Below, piece by piece: positions 8,705 to 17,366 of a stretch of 53,201 nt of DNA. The translations under genes and the position numbers were made by a program. This stretch comes from an uncultured Clostridiaceae bacterium (GTDB lineage: Bacteria; Bacillota; Clostridia; TANB77; CAG-508). The stretch is from positions 1 through 53,201 of the forward strand of contig CATXTS010000001.1 of NCBI GenBank assembly GCA_958402495.1, in the 5' to 3' direction. Below the pieces are notes generated by a model. That model worked only from the letters and a program-made list of their open reading frames with translations. It had not been told where the DNA came from and did no database searches. Within the stretch, counting starts at the first letter, position 1. Each line of letters opens with the position of its first letter.

Positions 8705-9229
8705 ATGAAGAAAAAGTGGCTTTTAATTACGATTATTATTAGTGTGATTTTATGTATTGTAGGAATTCTTATTATTGAGAATAAGAAAGAAAAAACACAA
8801 AAAAATGTTATTAATGAATATATTTCAAATGAAGTGGACATGAATTCCAATGATGTAAATACACTAACAGAGAATTGGGATATGAATCGTAATGAAGAAA
8901 ATGTAACTATTGAAATTTTAAATGAAACAGTAACAAGAGAAACAGTGGAAATATTAATTACAGATAAAAATGAAAACCCATTTTATTGGGGAGAAAGTTT
9001 TAAAGTTCAGAAAAAAATCAATGGAGTTTGGGAAGAACTCCAATATATAAGTAATGATTTCATTTTCAATGACATTCTCTATAAATTAGATATCAATAAT
9101 CAGATGAAAATGAAAATAGATTATGGAAAATATTATGGTGCATTAGAAAATGGTAGTTATAGAATAGTAAAAACGGTTTATAATAATAAAGAAATGGATT
9201 TATATTCTAACGAGTTTGAAATTAAATAG
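8705..9229 (+). CDS. Membrane-anchored protein with immunoglobulin-like domain (Big_14-like)
   Basis: A 174-residue protein with one N-terminal membrane anchor (about residues 4-24, rich in I, L and V) and an extracellular domain. From about residue 70, VTIEILNETVTRETVEILI then NPFYWGESFKVQKKINGVW and ENGSYRIVKTVY resemble the small bacterial immunoglobulin-like domain found in Firmicutes surface proteins. ATG 8705 is preferred to an in-frame GTG at 8696 because AAGGGG lies eight bases before it. It stands alone between two transposase relics and ends at its own terminator. Function unknown. Confidence 0.75.
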   Translation: MKKKWLLITIIISVILCIVGILIIENKKEKTQKNVINEYISNEVDMNSNDVNTLTENWDMNRNEENVTIEILNETVTRETVEILITDKNENPFYWGESFKVQKKINGVWEELQYISNDFIFNDILYKLDINNQMKMKIDYGKYYGALENGSYRIVKTVYNNKEMDLYSNEFEIK

Positions 9230-9251
9230 AGTATATTTCATTAGTAGAAAG

Positions 9252-9283
9252 CAAATAGTTAAAAAACTATTTGTTTCTTTTTA
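9252..9283 (+). terminator. Intrinsic terminator
   Basis: CAAATAGTT and AACTATTTG pair perfectly around an AAAA loop, followed by TTTCTTTTTATTTT. Confidence 0.85.
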
Positions 9284-9287
9284 TTTT

Positions 9288-9560
9288 ATAGGAAATTTCT
9301 ACTTTTAGGTAAAAAAACTGTTACAAATAACCGTACTTTATATTATAATATAGAAATAAGTAGTGTGCAAAAAGTATACAACACATTCCATTATGAGTTA
9401 CAATGAGGAAAAGAAGAAATCTATAAAAAGAAAAGTAGAAATATAGAAGGTAGTAGAATCTATAAAAGATATAGAGAAAAAAATTGGTATAGTAAGTATT
9501 TACATGCCCATACTTTACAAGAAGCAATACTGGAATTCCAATAAAAATACTATGCTTTAT
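9288..9560 (+). pseudogene. Decayed TnpB/OrfB-type transposase relic, copy B
   Basis: The second relic begins with the same 32-base block as copy A, then carries AKVYNTFHYELQ around 9366-9402, a stop, and further on KRYREKNWYSKYLHAHTLQ and EAILEFQ before a stop near 9542. The SKYLHxHTLQ segment is typical of TnpB-family N-terminal regions. Frame breaks and missing downstream domains show it is dead. The remaining bases up to the trpS promoter hold nothing else recognisable. Confidence 0.65.
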
Positions 9561-9651
9561 AAAAATATATAATAAAAATAGTAAGCTAAGGGAGTAAAGT
9601 TCACTTTTATTCTATAGAAACCTAATAAACCTAGGAATTCTTCTTAGATAC

Positions 9652-9680
9652 TTGTAAAAATGGCAAAAATTAGATATAAT
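9652..9680 (+). promoter_or_regulatory. Promoter of trpS
   Basis: TTGTAA and TATAAT are separated by 17 bases, 46 bases before the trpS start. No T-box leader is visible. Confidence 0.7.
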
Positions 9681-9726
9681 AAGACTATGTTGAAAATTAG
9701 AAAAAGAAAAATGGAGGAATATATAA

Positions 9727-10740
9727 ATGACAGATAAAAAGCGTATTTTAACAGGAGATAGACCAACAGGAAGATTACATATTGGTCATTATTTTGGTTC
9801 CTTAAAAACAAGAGTAGAGATGCAAAATTCAGGATTGTATGACCCTTATATTTTAATTGCAGATGTGCAAGCATTAACCGATAATTTTAACAATCCAGAA
9901 AAAGTAAGAAATAATGTAAGACAAGTAGCTATGGACTACTTAGCTTGTGGGATAGACCCACAAAAGAGTACCATTTATATACAATCGATGATACCAGAAG
10001 TAGCAGAACTAACGGTATTTTATTCTAACTTAGTAACGATTGCTAGATTACAAAGAAATCCAACGGTAAAGACGGAAATTGCCCAAAAAAAGGATTTATT
10101 TGGTGAAAGTGTAACTTATGGATTTTTAGGATATCCAGTTAGCCAAGCGGCAGATATTACAGCATTTGAAGGTGCTCTAGTTCCAGTAGGAGAAGACCAA
10201 TTACCATTAATAGAACAATGTAGGGAAATTGTTCGTAAATTTAATAGTATTTATGGAGAAGTCTTAGTAGAACCAGAAGCGGTTCTATCTAGTGGAAAAA
10301 GAATTAAAGGATTAGATGGAAATGATAAAATGGGAAAATCTCTAGGAAATGCCATTTATTTGTCTGATACAGAAGAAGAAATTACCAAAAAAGTAATGAG
10401 CGCAGTTACAGACCCTAGTAGAATAAAAAAAGATGATTTGGGAAATCCTGATATTTGTATGGTATCGTATTACCATCAATTATTTAGTTCCAAAGAAGAA
10501 ATTGAAACAGTATGTGCAGAATGTCGTGCCGGAAAAAGAGGATGTGTGGCTTGTAAGAAACAATTAGCACATAATATTATAGAAACTTTAAGGCCAATTA
10601 GAGAAAAAAGAAGATATTATGAAGAACACCCAGAAATTGTGGATAAAATTTTATTAGAAGGTACAACAAAAGCACAAGCTGTGGCTAAAGAAACCATGAG
10701 AAAAGTAAAAAAAGCTATGCAGTTAGATTACTTTGTATAG
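9727..10740 (+). CDS. trpS: Tryptophanyl-tRNA synthetase
   Basis: A 337-residue class I synthetase, normal for bacterial TrpRS. The HIGH signature is HIGHYFGSLK near residue 18 and the KMSKS signature is KMGKSLGNA near residue 200. GDRPTGRLHIGH at the N-terminus is typical of TrpRS. A C-terminal CAECRAGKRGCVACKKQL segment with four cysteines resembles the zinc-binding insert seen in some TrpRS. It is monocistronic or joined to obgE (49-base gap, no terminator seen). Confidence 0.97.
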   Translation: MTDKKRILTGDRPTGRLHIGHYFGSLKTRVEMQNSGLYDPYILIADVQALTDNFNNPEKVRNNVRQVAMDYLACGIDPQKSTIYIQSMIPEVAELTVFYSNLVTIARLQRNPTVKTEIAQKKDLFGESVTYGFLGYPVSQAADITAFEGALVPVGEDQLPLIEQCREIVRKFNSIYGEVLVEPEAVLSSGKRIKGLDGNDKMGKSLGNAIYLSDTEEEITKKVMSAVTDPSRIKKDDLGNPDICMVSYYHQLFSSKEEIETVCAECRAGKRGCVACKKQLAHNIIETLRPIREKRRYYEEHPEIVDKILLEGTTKAQAVAKETMRKVKKAMQLDYFV

Positions 10741-10789
10741 AAAGAATAGAGAATCAAATATAGATAATAAAATCTAAAGGAGAAAAGAT

Positions 10790-12061
10790 ATGTTTACAGA
10801 CTATGTAAAAATAATGGTCAAATCAGGTGATGGTGGAAATGGAGCTGTTTCCTTTCGTAGAGAAAAATATGTAGCAGCAGGAGGCCCTGATGGTGGTGAT
10901 GGGGGAAAAGGAGGAGATGTGTATTTCTTTGTAGACCCAGATGCCAATACCTTAATAGACTTTCGTTTTAAAAAGAAATTTAAAGCAGAAGGTGGAAAAA
11001 ATGGAGAAGGTGGTAGAAGATATGGAAAAGGTGGAGAAGACCTATTCATAGGAGTACCCATTGGAACCATTATTAAAGATGCCAAAACAGGACAAGTATT
11101 AGCAGATTTATCAGAAAAAGACCAAAAAGAATTAATTTTACCAGGAGGAAGAGGCGGAAAGGGAAATACCCATTTTGCCACATCTACTAGACAAGCCCCT
11201 CGTTTCTCACAAGATGGAGAAAAAGGAATTGAAAAAGAACTAATACTAGAATTAAAACTATTAGCAGATGTAGGGTTAATAGGATTTCCTAATGTAGGAA
11301 AATCTACTTTTCTAGCAAGAACGACATCAGCAACACCGAAAATAGCAGATTATCATTTTACTACATTAGAACCGAATTTAGGAGTCGTACAATCTGAACA
11401 TGGTGATAGTTTTGTGATTGCTGATATACCAGGTATTATAGAAGGCGCTAGTGAAGGAACTGGTTTAGGTATTCAATTCTTGAGGCATATAGAAAGAACT
11501 AGATTATTATTACATGTGATAGATGTATCTGGCTCAGAAGGTAGAAATCCTGTAGAAGACTTTGAAACCATTTATGCAGAACTAAAAAAATATAGTGAAA
11601 AATTAGCAGATAGGAAACAAATTATAGTTGCTAATAAAATAGATAGTATGCAAGATGAAACTCTATACCAAGCGCTGGAAAATATGGCAAAGGAAAAAGG
11701 ACTAGAAATTTATAAAATTTCAGCTGTAACAGGAGAAGGGGTAAAAGAATTACTAAACCGAGTTATAGAAGTCTTAAAGACCTTACCAAAAGAAGAAGTG
11801 GTTACCATAGAAGATAAGAAAGTATATACATTAGAAGAAAAAGAAGACTTTACGATTACTAGAAAAGACGGTATCTTTATTGTAGATGGACCAGCTGTAC
11901 AAAACATAATGAGAAGAGTGAATTTAGAAGATAATGAATCTATGTACTATTTCCAAAAATGTTTAGAAGAAATAGGGGTTAATCAAAAATTAAAAGAAGC
12001 GGGTGTTAAAGAAGGAGACACGGTTCAAGTAGTCGATTGGGAATTAGAATGGTATGATTAA
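10790..12061 (+). CDS. obgE: Obg family GTPase CgtA/ObgE
   Basis: A 423-residue GTPase involved in late 50S assembly and stress responses. The glycine-rich Obg fold occupies residues 1-158, with the characteristic GGPDGGDGGKGGDV repeat pattern. The G domain follows with P-loop GFPNVGKST, switch DIPGIIEGA, and NKID near residue 285. The C-terminal OCT domain (about residues 345-423) ends with VQVVDWELEWYD. The start follows AAAGGAG. The ribosome-linked role fits the nearby rplU-rpmA, a common Firmicutes neighbourhood. Confidence 0.98.
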   Translation: MFTDYVKIMVKSGDGGNGAVSFRREKYVAAGGPDGGDGGKGGDVYFFVDPDANTLIDFRFKKKFKAEGGKNGEGGRRYGKGGEDLFIGVPIGTIIKDAKTGQVLADLSEKDQKELILPGGRGGKGNTHFATSTRQAPRFSQDGEKGIEKELILELKLLADVGLIGFPNVGKSTFLARTTSATPKIADYHFTTLEPNLGVVQSEHGDSFVIADIPGIIEGASEGTGLGIQFLRHIERTRLLLHVIDVSGSEGRNPVEDFETIYAELKKYSEKLADRKQIIVANKIDSMQDETLYQALENMAKEKGLEIYKISAVTGEGVKELLNRVIEVLKTLPKEEVVTIEDKKVYTLEEKEDFTITRKDGIFIVDGPAVQNIMRRVNLEDNESMYYFQKCLEEIGVNQKLKEAGVKEGDTVQVVDWELEWYD

Positions 12062-12094
12062 TATAAAAGAAAAATAAAATAGAAATAGAATAGA

Positions 12095-12133
12095 AAATGT
12101 CAAACAAAAAATTGAAACTTTTGTTTGACATTT
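12095..12133 (+). terminator. Intrinsic terminator after obgE, overlapping the lexA promoter
   Basis: A perfect stem of about 15 pairs (core TGTCAAACAAAA and TTTTGTTTGACA) closes a 9-base loop and runs into TTTATTTGTTTG. The right arm supplies the TTGACA of the next promoter. Confidence 0.85.
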
Positions 12134-12153
12134 ATTTGTTTGTATGATAAGAT
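12125..12153 (+). promoter_or_regulatory. Promoter of lexA
   Basis: TTGACA and TAAGAT are separated by 17 bases. The -35 box lies in the right arm of the obgE terminator. No GAAC-N4-GTTC SOS box is visible near it. Confidence 0.75.
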
Positions 12154-12182
12154 AGTATAAAATAAAATTAGGAGTGATGTAA

Positions 12183-12839
12183 ATGAGAACAAAGAAAGAT
12201 CCAATGGAAATTAATAGAAGAGAAAAAGCTATTTTAAGATTTATTGAAAAGCAAGTAGATGAAAATGGATATGCACCTTCTGTAAGAGAGATTGGAAAAG
12301 CCGTAGGATTAAATTCTACAGCAACTGTACATGGTTATTTAGGAAAATTAGCAGAAAAAGGTTATATTAAGAAAGAAGACCAAAAAGGAAGAACTTTAAG
12401 ATTAATCAAAAATGCTTCAGGAGAAAAGAAACAAGAAATGAAAAACTTGTATACTGGAAGAGAAATGGTAGAAGTGCCAGTTATAGGTAAGATTACAGCA
12501 GGAGAACCAATTTTAGCAGTAGAAAATGTAACCGATACCTTTCCAATTCCATTGGATTTTGTAGGAAATAGCGAGAGCTTCATGTTAACCGTTAGAGGTG
12601 AAAGTATGATAGAAGCGGGTATTTTAAATGGAGATTATATATTAGTAAAAAAACAAAATACAGCAAACAATGGAGAAATTGTGGTAGCTTTAATTGGAGA
12701 AGAAGCAACTGTAAAAACATTTTATAAAGAAAAAGACCATATTCGTTTACAACCAGAAAATAGTACAATGGACCCAATTATTGTTCCTAATTGTGAAATT
12801 CTAGGAAAAGTATCTGGTGTATTTAGAAAAATAAAATAA
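12183..12839 (+). CDS. lexA: LexA repressor (SOS response)
   Basis: A 218-residue LexA with both domains. The N-terminal winged helix (residues 1-75) includes the recognition region APSVREIGKAVGLNSTATVH. The self-cleavage site is the Ala-Gly in KITAGEPILA. The catalytic serine is in VRGESMIEAG and the catalytic lysine in EATVKTFYKE, so it should be autocleavable with RecA. I cannot find a canonical Firmicutes SOS box in the upstream 120 bases, so autoregulation may use a diverged site. Confidence 0.97.
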   Translation: MRTKKDPMEINRREKAILRFIEKQVDENGYAPSVREIGKAVGLNSTATVHGYLGKLAEKGYIKKEDQKGRTLRLIKNASGEKKQEMKNLYTGREMVEVPVIGKITAGEPILAVENVTDTFPIPLDFVGNSESFMLTVRGESMIEAGILNGDYILVKKQNTANNGEIVVALIGEEATVKTFYKEKDHIRLQPENSTMDPIIVPNCEILGKVSGVFRKIK

Positions 12840-12900
12840 GAAATTATAAGAAGAATCCAAAGAAGAAAAATAGAAAAAAATGTAGAATGGAGAAAAAAAT

Positions 12901-13374
12901 ATGAAGAGAATGAAAACATTTTTTATTTATGCAATACTAGTAGTTGCCTTTTTTCTATTTTCTCAAATAATGATTAATTTTGCTATTCATACCACCTATC
13001 ATGAAAAAAATTATAAAATTTTAACGCATGTGTGTATGGATGTACAAGTAAAAGCAACTTCTGTTAATGGTGTAGTGACCGGAAGCTTATTAAATGACAC
13101 ACCAGAGACAATAGAAAACCAATATATTAAAATGGATTTTTATTCAAAACATGATGTTCTCATGGGAACAAAATATGTAGAAGTAAAAGACTTAGCTTCT
13201 AAAGAAAAACAAGATTTTGAAATGAAATTTAATTATAGTAAAGTAGATAGAGTAGAAATAGATTTAGTAGATACCATTTCGAATGATGTTACACAAGAAC
13301 AAAAAGAATCAGACCCAACTATGAACTTTGCTGTGTTAATGACTAGTATTATATTGTTATGTTATTTTGGATAA
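12901..13374 (+). CDS. Membrane protein with FxLYD-like extracellular domain
   Basis: A 157-residue protein with an N-terminal membrane segment (about residues 6-28) and a hydrophobic C-terminus. The middle, GSLLNDTPETIENQYIKMDFYS followed by GTKYVEVKDL and a final WxF-like segment, has the pattern of the small extracellular FxLYD domain (fold-change-like beta sandwich). The gene starts after TGGAGAAAAAA and follows lexA by 61 bases, so it could be read through from lexA. No function can be assigned. Confidence 0.7.
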   Translation: MKRMKTFFIYAILVVAFFLFSQIMINFAIHTTYHEKNYKILTHVCMDVQVKATSVNGVVTGSLLNDTPETIENQYIKMDFYSKHDVLMGTKYVEVKDLASKEKQDFEMKFNYSKVDRVEIDLVDTISNDVTQEQKESDPTMNFAVLMTSIILLCYFG

Positions 13375-13391
13375 AATGGAATAAAATAGTT

Positions 13392-13423
13392 AAAAAGAAA
13401 ACCGTTTAGGTTTTCTTTTTTGC
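13392..13423 (+). terminator. Intrinsic terminator
   Basis: AAAAAGAAAACC and GGTTTTCTTTTT form a perfect 12-pair stem with a 5-base loop and a T tail. Confidence 0.85.
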
Positions 13424-13471
13424 TATTTGGGTATACTCTTTGTAGAAACATGAAAAAATTTTATAAAAAGA

Positions 13472-13500
13472 TTGATATTTTTATAAAAACGTAATATAAT
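13472..13500 (+). promoter_or_regulatory. Promoter of the mreB-type gene
   Basis: TTGATA and TATAAT are separated by 17 bases, 66 bases before the coding start. Confidence 0.75.
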
Positions 13501-13566
13501 TGTAACAGATTTGTAACAAAACGGAAATAATGAAATGAAATCAAGAATCTTGAAAGGAAGATGGAA

Positions 13567-14571
13567 ATGTTCGGCTTTGGACAAGATATAGGAATAGATT
13601 TAGGAACAGCTAGTGTGATTGCTTATGCAAAAGGAAAAGGAATTGTACTTCGTGAGCCATCTGTAGTAGCAGTGGATAATAATACAGGAAATGTACTAGC
13701 TGTAGGAAAAGAAGCAAGAAGAATGCTAGGGAGAACACCGGGCAACATAGTAGCCACTAGACCATTAAGAGATGGTGTTATCTCTAATTATACGGTAACG
13801 GAAAAAATGTTAAAATATTTTATAGGAAAAGTATGTGGTAAGTTTGTATTTTCACCCAGAATTATGATATGCATACCTTCACAAGTAACCGAAGTAGAAA
13901 AGAAAGCCGTTATTGATGCAGCTTCACAAGCTGGTGCTAGAAAAGTGTATTTAATAGAAGAGCCAATTGCAGCAGCTATTGGCGCAGGTATTGATATATC
14001 TAAGCCATGTGGAAATATGGTAGTGGATATTGGCGGTGGGACAACCGACATTGCAGTTATATCTCTAGGTGGTTCTGTAGTGAGTACTTCTTTAAAAATA
14101 GCAGGAGATAAATTTGATGAAGCGATTGTTAAATATATTAAGAAAAAACACAATGTCATGATTGGTGAAAGAACCGCAGAAGATTTAAAAATAAATATTG
14201 GCTGTGTATATCCTAAAATACAGGATGCACAGATGGATATTAGAGGAAGGGACCTATTAACAGGTCTTCCAAAAACAGTTACTATTCGTTCTAGTGAAAT
14301 GCTAGAAGCACTAATGGAGCCAGCGCTTATGATTGTAGATGCCGTACATTCTGTTTTAGAAAAAACGCCACCAGAGTTAGCAGCAGATATTAGTGATAAA
14401 GGAATCTATATGACAGGAGGAGGTTGCTTGGTAGATGGTTTAGATAAACTTTTGCAAGAGAAAACCGGAATCAATGTGATGATAGCCCAAGATGCCGTTT
14501 CCTGTGTAGCATTAGGAACTGGAAAGGCATTAGATAATTTAGATACTTTAGATGGTAAAAGTAGAAAATAA
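13567..14571 (+). CDS. mreB: MreB/Mbl-type bacterial actin
   Basis: A 334-residue actin homologue that organises lateral wall synthesis for rod shape. It opens MFGFGQDIGIDLGTASV, carries the phosphate-1 motif DIGIDLGTA, phosphate-2 MVVDIGGGTTDIA and adenosine motif MTGGGCLVDG. ATG 13567 is chosen over ATG 13561 because GAAAGGA lies eight to nine bases before it and homologues begin MFGFG. No mreC or mreD follows, so this may be the Mbl paralogue; the symbol is given for the family. It stands alone between terminators. Confidence 0.93.
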   Translation: MFGFGQDIGIDLGTASVIAYAKGKGIVLREPSVVAVDNNTGNVLAVGKEARRMLGRTPGNIVATRPLRDGVISNYTVTEKMLKYFIGKVCGKFVFSPRIMICIPSQVTEVEKKAVIDAASQAGARKVYLIEEPIAAAIGAGIDISKPCGNMVVDIGGGTTDIAVISLGGSVVSTSLKIAGDKFDEAIVKYIKKKHNVMIGERTAEDLKINIGCVYPKIQDAQMDIRGRDLLTGLPKTVTIRSSEMLEALMEPALMIVDAVHSVLEKTPPELAADISDKGIYMTGGGCLVDGLDKLLQEKTGINVMIAQDAVSCVALGTGKALDNLDTLDGKSRK

Positions 14572-14576
14572 GAAAC

Positions 14577-14609
14577 AAAGGAAAGAAGCTCAGGTTTCTT
14601 TCCTTTTTA
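14577..14609 (+). terminator. Intrinsic terminator after mreB
   Basis: AAAGGAAAGAA and TTCTTTCCTTT form an 11-pair stem with an 8-base loop, running into T residues. Confidence 0.8.
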
Positions 14610-14620
14610 TTGGAATTTGC

Positions 14621-14649
14621 TTGCAAAAATACCAATAAAATTATATAAT
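14621..14649 (+). promoter_or_regulatory. Promoter of the TetR gene
   Basis: TTGCAA and TATAAT are separated by 17 bases, 36 bases before the start codon. Confidence 0.7.
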
Positions 14650-14685
14650 TGTTTAAGATTTTATTAAAAAAAGGTGAAGAAAAGC

Positions 14686-15255
14686 ATGAATAAAACAAAA
14701 AGAAAAATATTTGAAACTTCTATGAAATTATTTGCAGAAAAAGGATATGATGCAACGAGTATAGAGGAAATAACCGCAACAGTAGGCGTTGCAAAAGGAA
14801 CTTTATATTACCACTTTTCAAGCAAAGAGGAAATTTTTAAATTTCTAGTAGAAGAGGGAGTAAAGCTATTAAAAAATAGTATCGCTATTAAAACAGATAA
14901 ATTAACGAATTCTATTGATAAACTAAGAGCCATTGTATTAATTGAACTTAAAGTATTGGTTAAATATGAAAGCTTTATGACGATTATTTTAAGCCAGATA
15001 TGGGGAACTGGTCCTAGAAGTAAGATGTGTAGAGACTATGTATTTGAGTACATTCAGATGATACAAGAGATTGTAGAAGAAGGAATGAAAAAACAAGAAA
15101 TAATAGCAGCTGACCCAAATGTGATTGCATCAGGGGTCTTTGGTTTTGTATGTTCTAGTTTAATTTACAAATTAAGAAGAGAAAAAAATATAGAAGTTCC
15201 AGAATTATATGCAGAAATAGATAATGCTTTTATCAGAAAATTAAGAAAAGTATAA
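14686..15255 (+). CDS. TetR family transcriptional regulator
   Basis: A 189-residue regulator. The N-terminal helix-turn-helix is typical: IFETSMKLFAEKGYDATS, then VGVAKGTLYYHFSSKEE (about residues 30-46). The C-terminal ligand domain is unassigned. The ATG at 14686 is preferred to an in-frame GTG at 14674 lying inside the AAGGTG binding site. It precedes a long-chain acyl-CoA ligase by 40 bases on the same strand, which suggests a fatty-acid-responsive repressor of that gene and itself; this is inferred from context. Confidence 0.92.
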   Translation: MNKTKRKIFETSMKLFAEKGYDATSIEEITATVGVAKGTLYYHFSSKEEIFKFLVEEGVKLLKNSIAIKTDKLTNSIDKLRAIVLIELKVLVKYESFMTIILSQIWGTGPRSKMCRDYVFEYIQMIQEIVEEGMKKQEIIAADPNVIASGVFGFVCSSLIYKLRREKNIEVPELYAEIDNAFIRKLRKV

Positions 15256-15295
15256 GATGTATTAAAAAATCGAAAAATAAAAGGAGAAGAAGAAA

Positions 15296-17185
15296 ATGAG
15301 AATCTTAAAAGACTTTAAAATGCCTAATTTTAAATTTCCAAAGATAAAGATGAAAGAAATAGAAAATATAGAAGAAGTAAAAGTAGATTATGAAGCATTA
15401 AAGAAAAAAACAGAAGTGGCACCAAAAGAAAAGCAAAAGCAGTATGAACCAACCAATTATCAAACTATCAAAGAAATTTTTACAAGATCAAAAGAAGTAT
15501 ATGCCAATAATGTATTTATGTTAGAAAAGTTTAATCCTAAAGAAGAGTTTAAACAAATTACTTATACAGAATTTGCAGATGATGTTATTGCCTTAGGAAC
15601 AGCGCTTACACAAAAATATCATTTAAAAGAGGAAAGGGTTGTCATTATTGGAGAAAATACCTATAACTGGTATGTATCCTATATGGCTATGCTTTGTGGT
15701 GTAGGAATTGCTGTACCAGTTGATAAGGAATTGCCAGCTAATGAAATTGAAAATGTAATCCGTAGGTCAAGAGCATCTGCTGTTATTTATTCTACGAAGA
15801 AAAAGGAAGTTATTAAAAAAGTAGAAGATAAATTACCAGAAGTAAAATACTTTATCCAAATGAATAATGAAGATACTTTAGATGGAAGAGATATAGGATT
15901 TGATACTATAGTAAAAGAGGGAAAAGATTTAGTAAAAGCTGGGGATAACTCTTTTATGGAAATAGTCATTGACCCAGATGCTTTTAAAGTTTTAATTTTT
16001 ACATCAGGGACTACCTCTAATTCTAAAGGTGTTATGATTTCTAACAAAAATTTAGCACAAAATGTTAATGCGGTAAGTGCCTATGTGAAATTATATGAAC
16101 ACGATAGATTATTTTCAGTATTACCACTACATCATACGTATGAATCTAGTATTGGTTTTTTATTACCAATGGCCAATGGATGTTCAGTAGCTATATGCCA
16201 AGGTTTAAAACATATAGTACCAGATTTAAAAGAAACAAAACCAACAGCATTGCTAGCAGTACCATTATTAATTGAAAACTTATACAAAAAAATTAATGCA
16301 ACTATTCAGAAAAGTGGAAAAGCTGGACTAGTTAATTCTATGATTCACATCACCAATGCTTTAAAAGGTGTAGGTGTAGATATTAAGAAAAAGGTATTTA
16401 ATGAAATTTATGAGAATTTAGGTGGCAAGTTAAGAATTATTGTATCAGCAGCAGCACCAATTGACCCAAAAGTAGGAAAATGGGTACAAGATATTGGGAT
16501 TTCTTTCTTACAAGGATATGGTTTAACAGAGACTGCACCAATTGCAGCGTTAACACCGGAATTTAATCCAAAAGTAGGTTCAGCTGGAAAAGCGGTTATT
16601 TGTGCAGAAATAAAAATAGACCATCCAAATGAGAAAAAAGAAGGAGAAGTATTAATAAAGAGTGATACGTTAATGCTTGGATATTATGAAGACGAAGAAG
16701 CTACTAATGAAGTGATTGAAGTAGATGAAAATGGCAATAGATGGTTCCATTCTGGTGATGTGGGATATTTAGATGAGGAAGGTTTCTTATACATTACAGG
16801 AAGAACTAAAAATGTAATTGTTACACAAAATGGAAAGAATATTTATCCAGAAGAAATTGAATTATTATTAGGAGATATACCAGAAATTGCAGAATGTATG
16901 GTGTATGGAAAAGAACAAAAAGGTGAAAAAGAATTATTAATTTCTGTAAAAGTTATTCCAAATTATGAAGAGATAGAAGCAAGACATGGAAAAGATTTAA
17001 CAGAGGAACAGATTTATAATATCCTTTGGGAACAAATTAAAATGATTAATAAAAAATCACCATCTTATAAAGCTATTAAAAATTTGGAAATCAAAAAGGA
17101 TGAATTTGTTAAAACAACGACTATGAAAATTAAAAGATATGTAGAGATTAATAAAGATAAAGAAACCCAAGAAGACAAAAAATAA
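15296..17185 (+). CDS. Long-chain acyl-CoA synthetase / AMP-binding ligase
   Basis: A 629-residue adenylate-forming enzyme. The phosphate-binding loop is IFTSGTTSNSKGVM near residue 237, motif A5 is GYGLTETAP near residue 405, and the hinge segment HSGDVGYLDEEGFLYITGR is followed by KNVIVTQNGKNIYPEEIE. This set is typical of long-chain fatty acid CoA ligases. The first 45 residues are a lysine/proline-rich stretch with possible amphipathic character, which could mediate membrane association. It lies in an apparent operon with the TetR regulator. The acyl substrate is not determinable. Confidence 0.9.
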   Translation: MRILKDFKMPNFKFPKIKMKEIENIEEVKVDYEALKKKTEVAPKEKQKQYEPTNYQTIKEIFTRSKEVYANNVFMLEKFNPKEEFKQITYTEFADDVIALGTALTQKYHLKEERVVIIGENTYNWYVSYMAMLCGVGIAVPVDKELPANEIENVIRRSRASAVIYSTKKKEVIKKVEDKLPEVKYFIQMNNEDTLDGRDIGFDTIVKEGKDLVKAGDNSFMEIVIDPDAFKVLIFTSGTTSNSKGVMISNKNLAQNVNAVSAYVKLYEHDRLFSVLPLHHTYESSIGFLLPMANGCSVAICQGLKHIVPDLKETKPTALLAVPLLIENLYKKINATIQKSGKAGLVNSMIHITNALKGVGVDIKKKVFNEIYENLGGKLRIIVSAAAPIDPKVGKWVQDIGISFLQGYGLTETAPIAALTPEFNPKVGSAGKAVICAEIKIDHPNEKKEGEVLIKSDTLMLGYYEDEEATNEVIEVDENGNRWFHSGDVGYLDEEGFLYITGRTKNVIVTQNGKNIYPEEIELLLGDIPEIAECMVYGKEQKGEKELLISVKVIPNYEEIEARHGKDLTEEQIYNILWEQIKMINKKSPSYKAIKNLEIKKDEFVKTTTMKIKRYVEINKDKETQEDKK

Positions 17186-17233
17186 AAGATTGTTACAGTT
17201 CTGTTACATTTTACGGAAAATGGGATTTTACTA

Positions 17234-17263
17234 TTGACACCTAGGCTAGAAATGTATTAAAAT
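17234..17263 (+). promoter_or_regulatory. Promoter of the gene at 17367
   Basis: TTGACA and TAAAAT are separated by 18 bases, leaving a leader of about 95 bases. Confidence 0.7.
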
Positions 17264-17366
17264 GAGATAGAAGTTGAAATATAATAGATTAAGAATCCTA
17301 TTGTAGTTTTTTGTAAAATGAAGTAGATAAATGACAAATACATAGGACAAAGGAGGAGAGTTTACA

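Noticed and set aside
9560..9726. T-box leader before trpS.
   Set aside because: No T-box sequence or antiterminator stem is present; the promoter is only 46 bases from the start codon.
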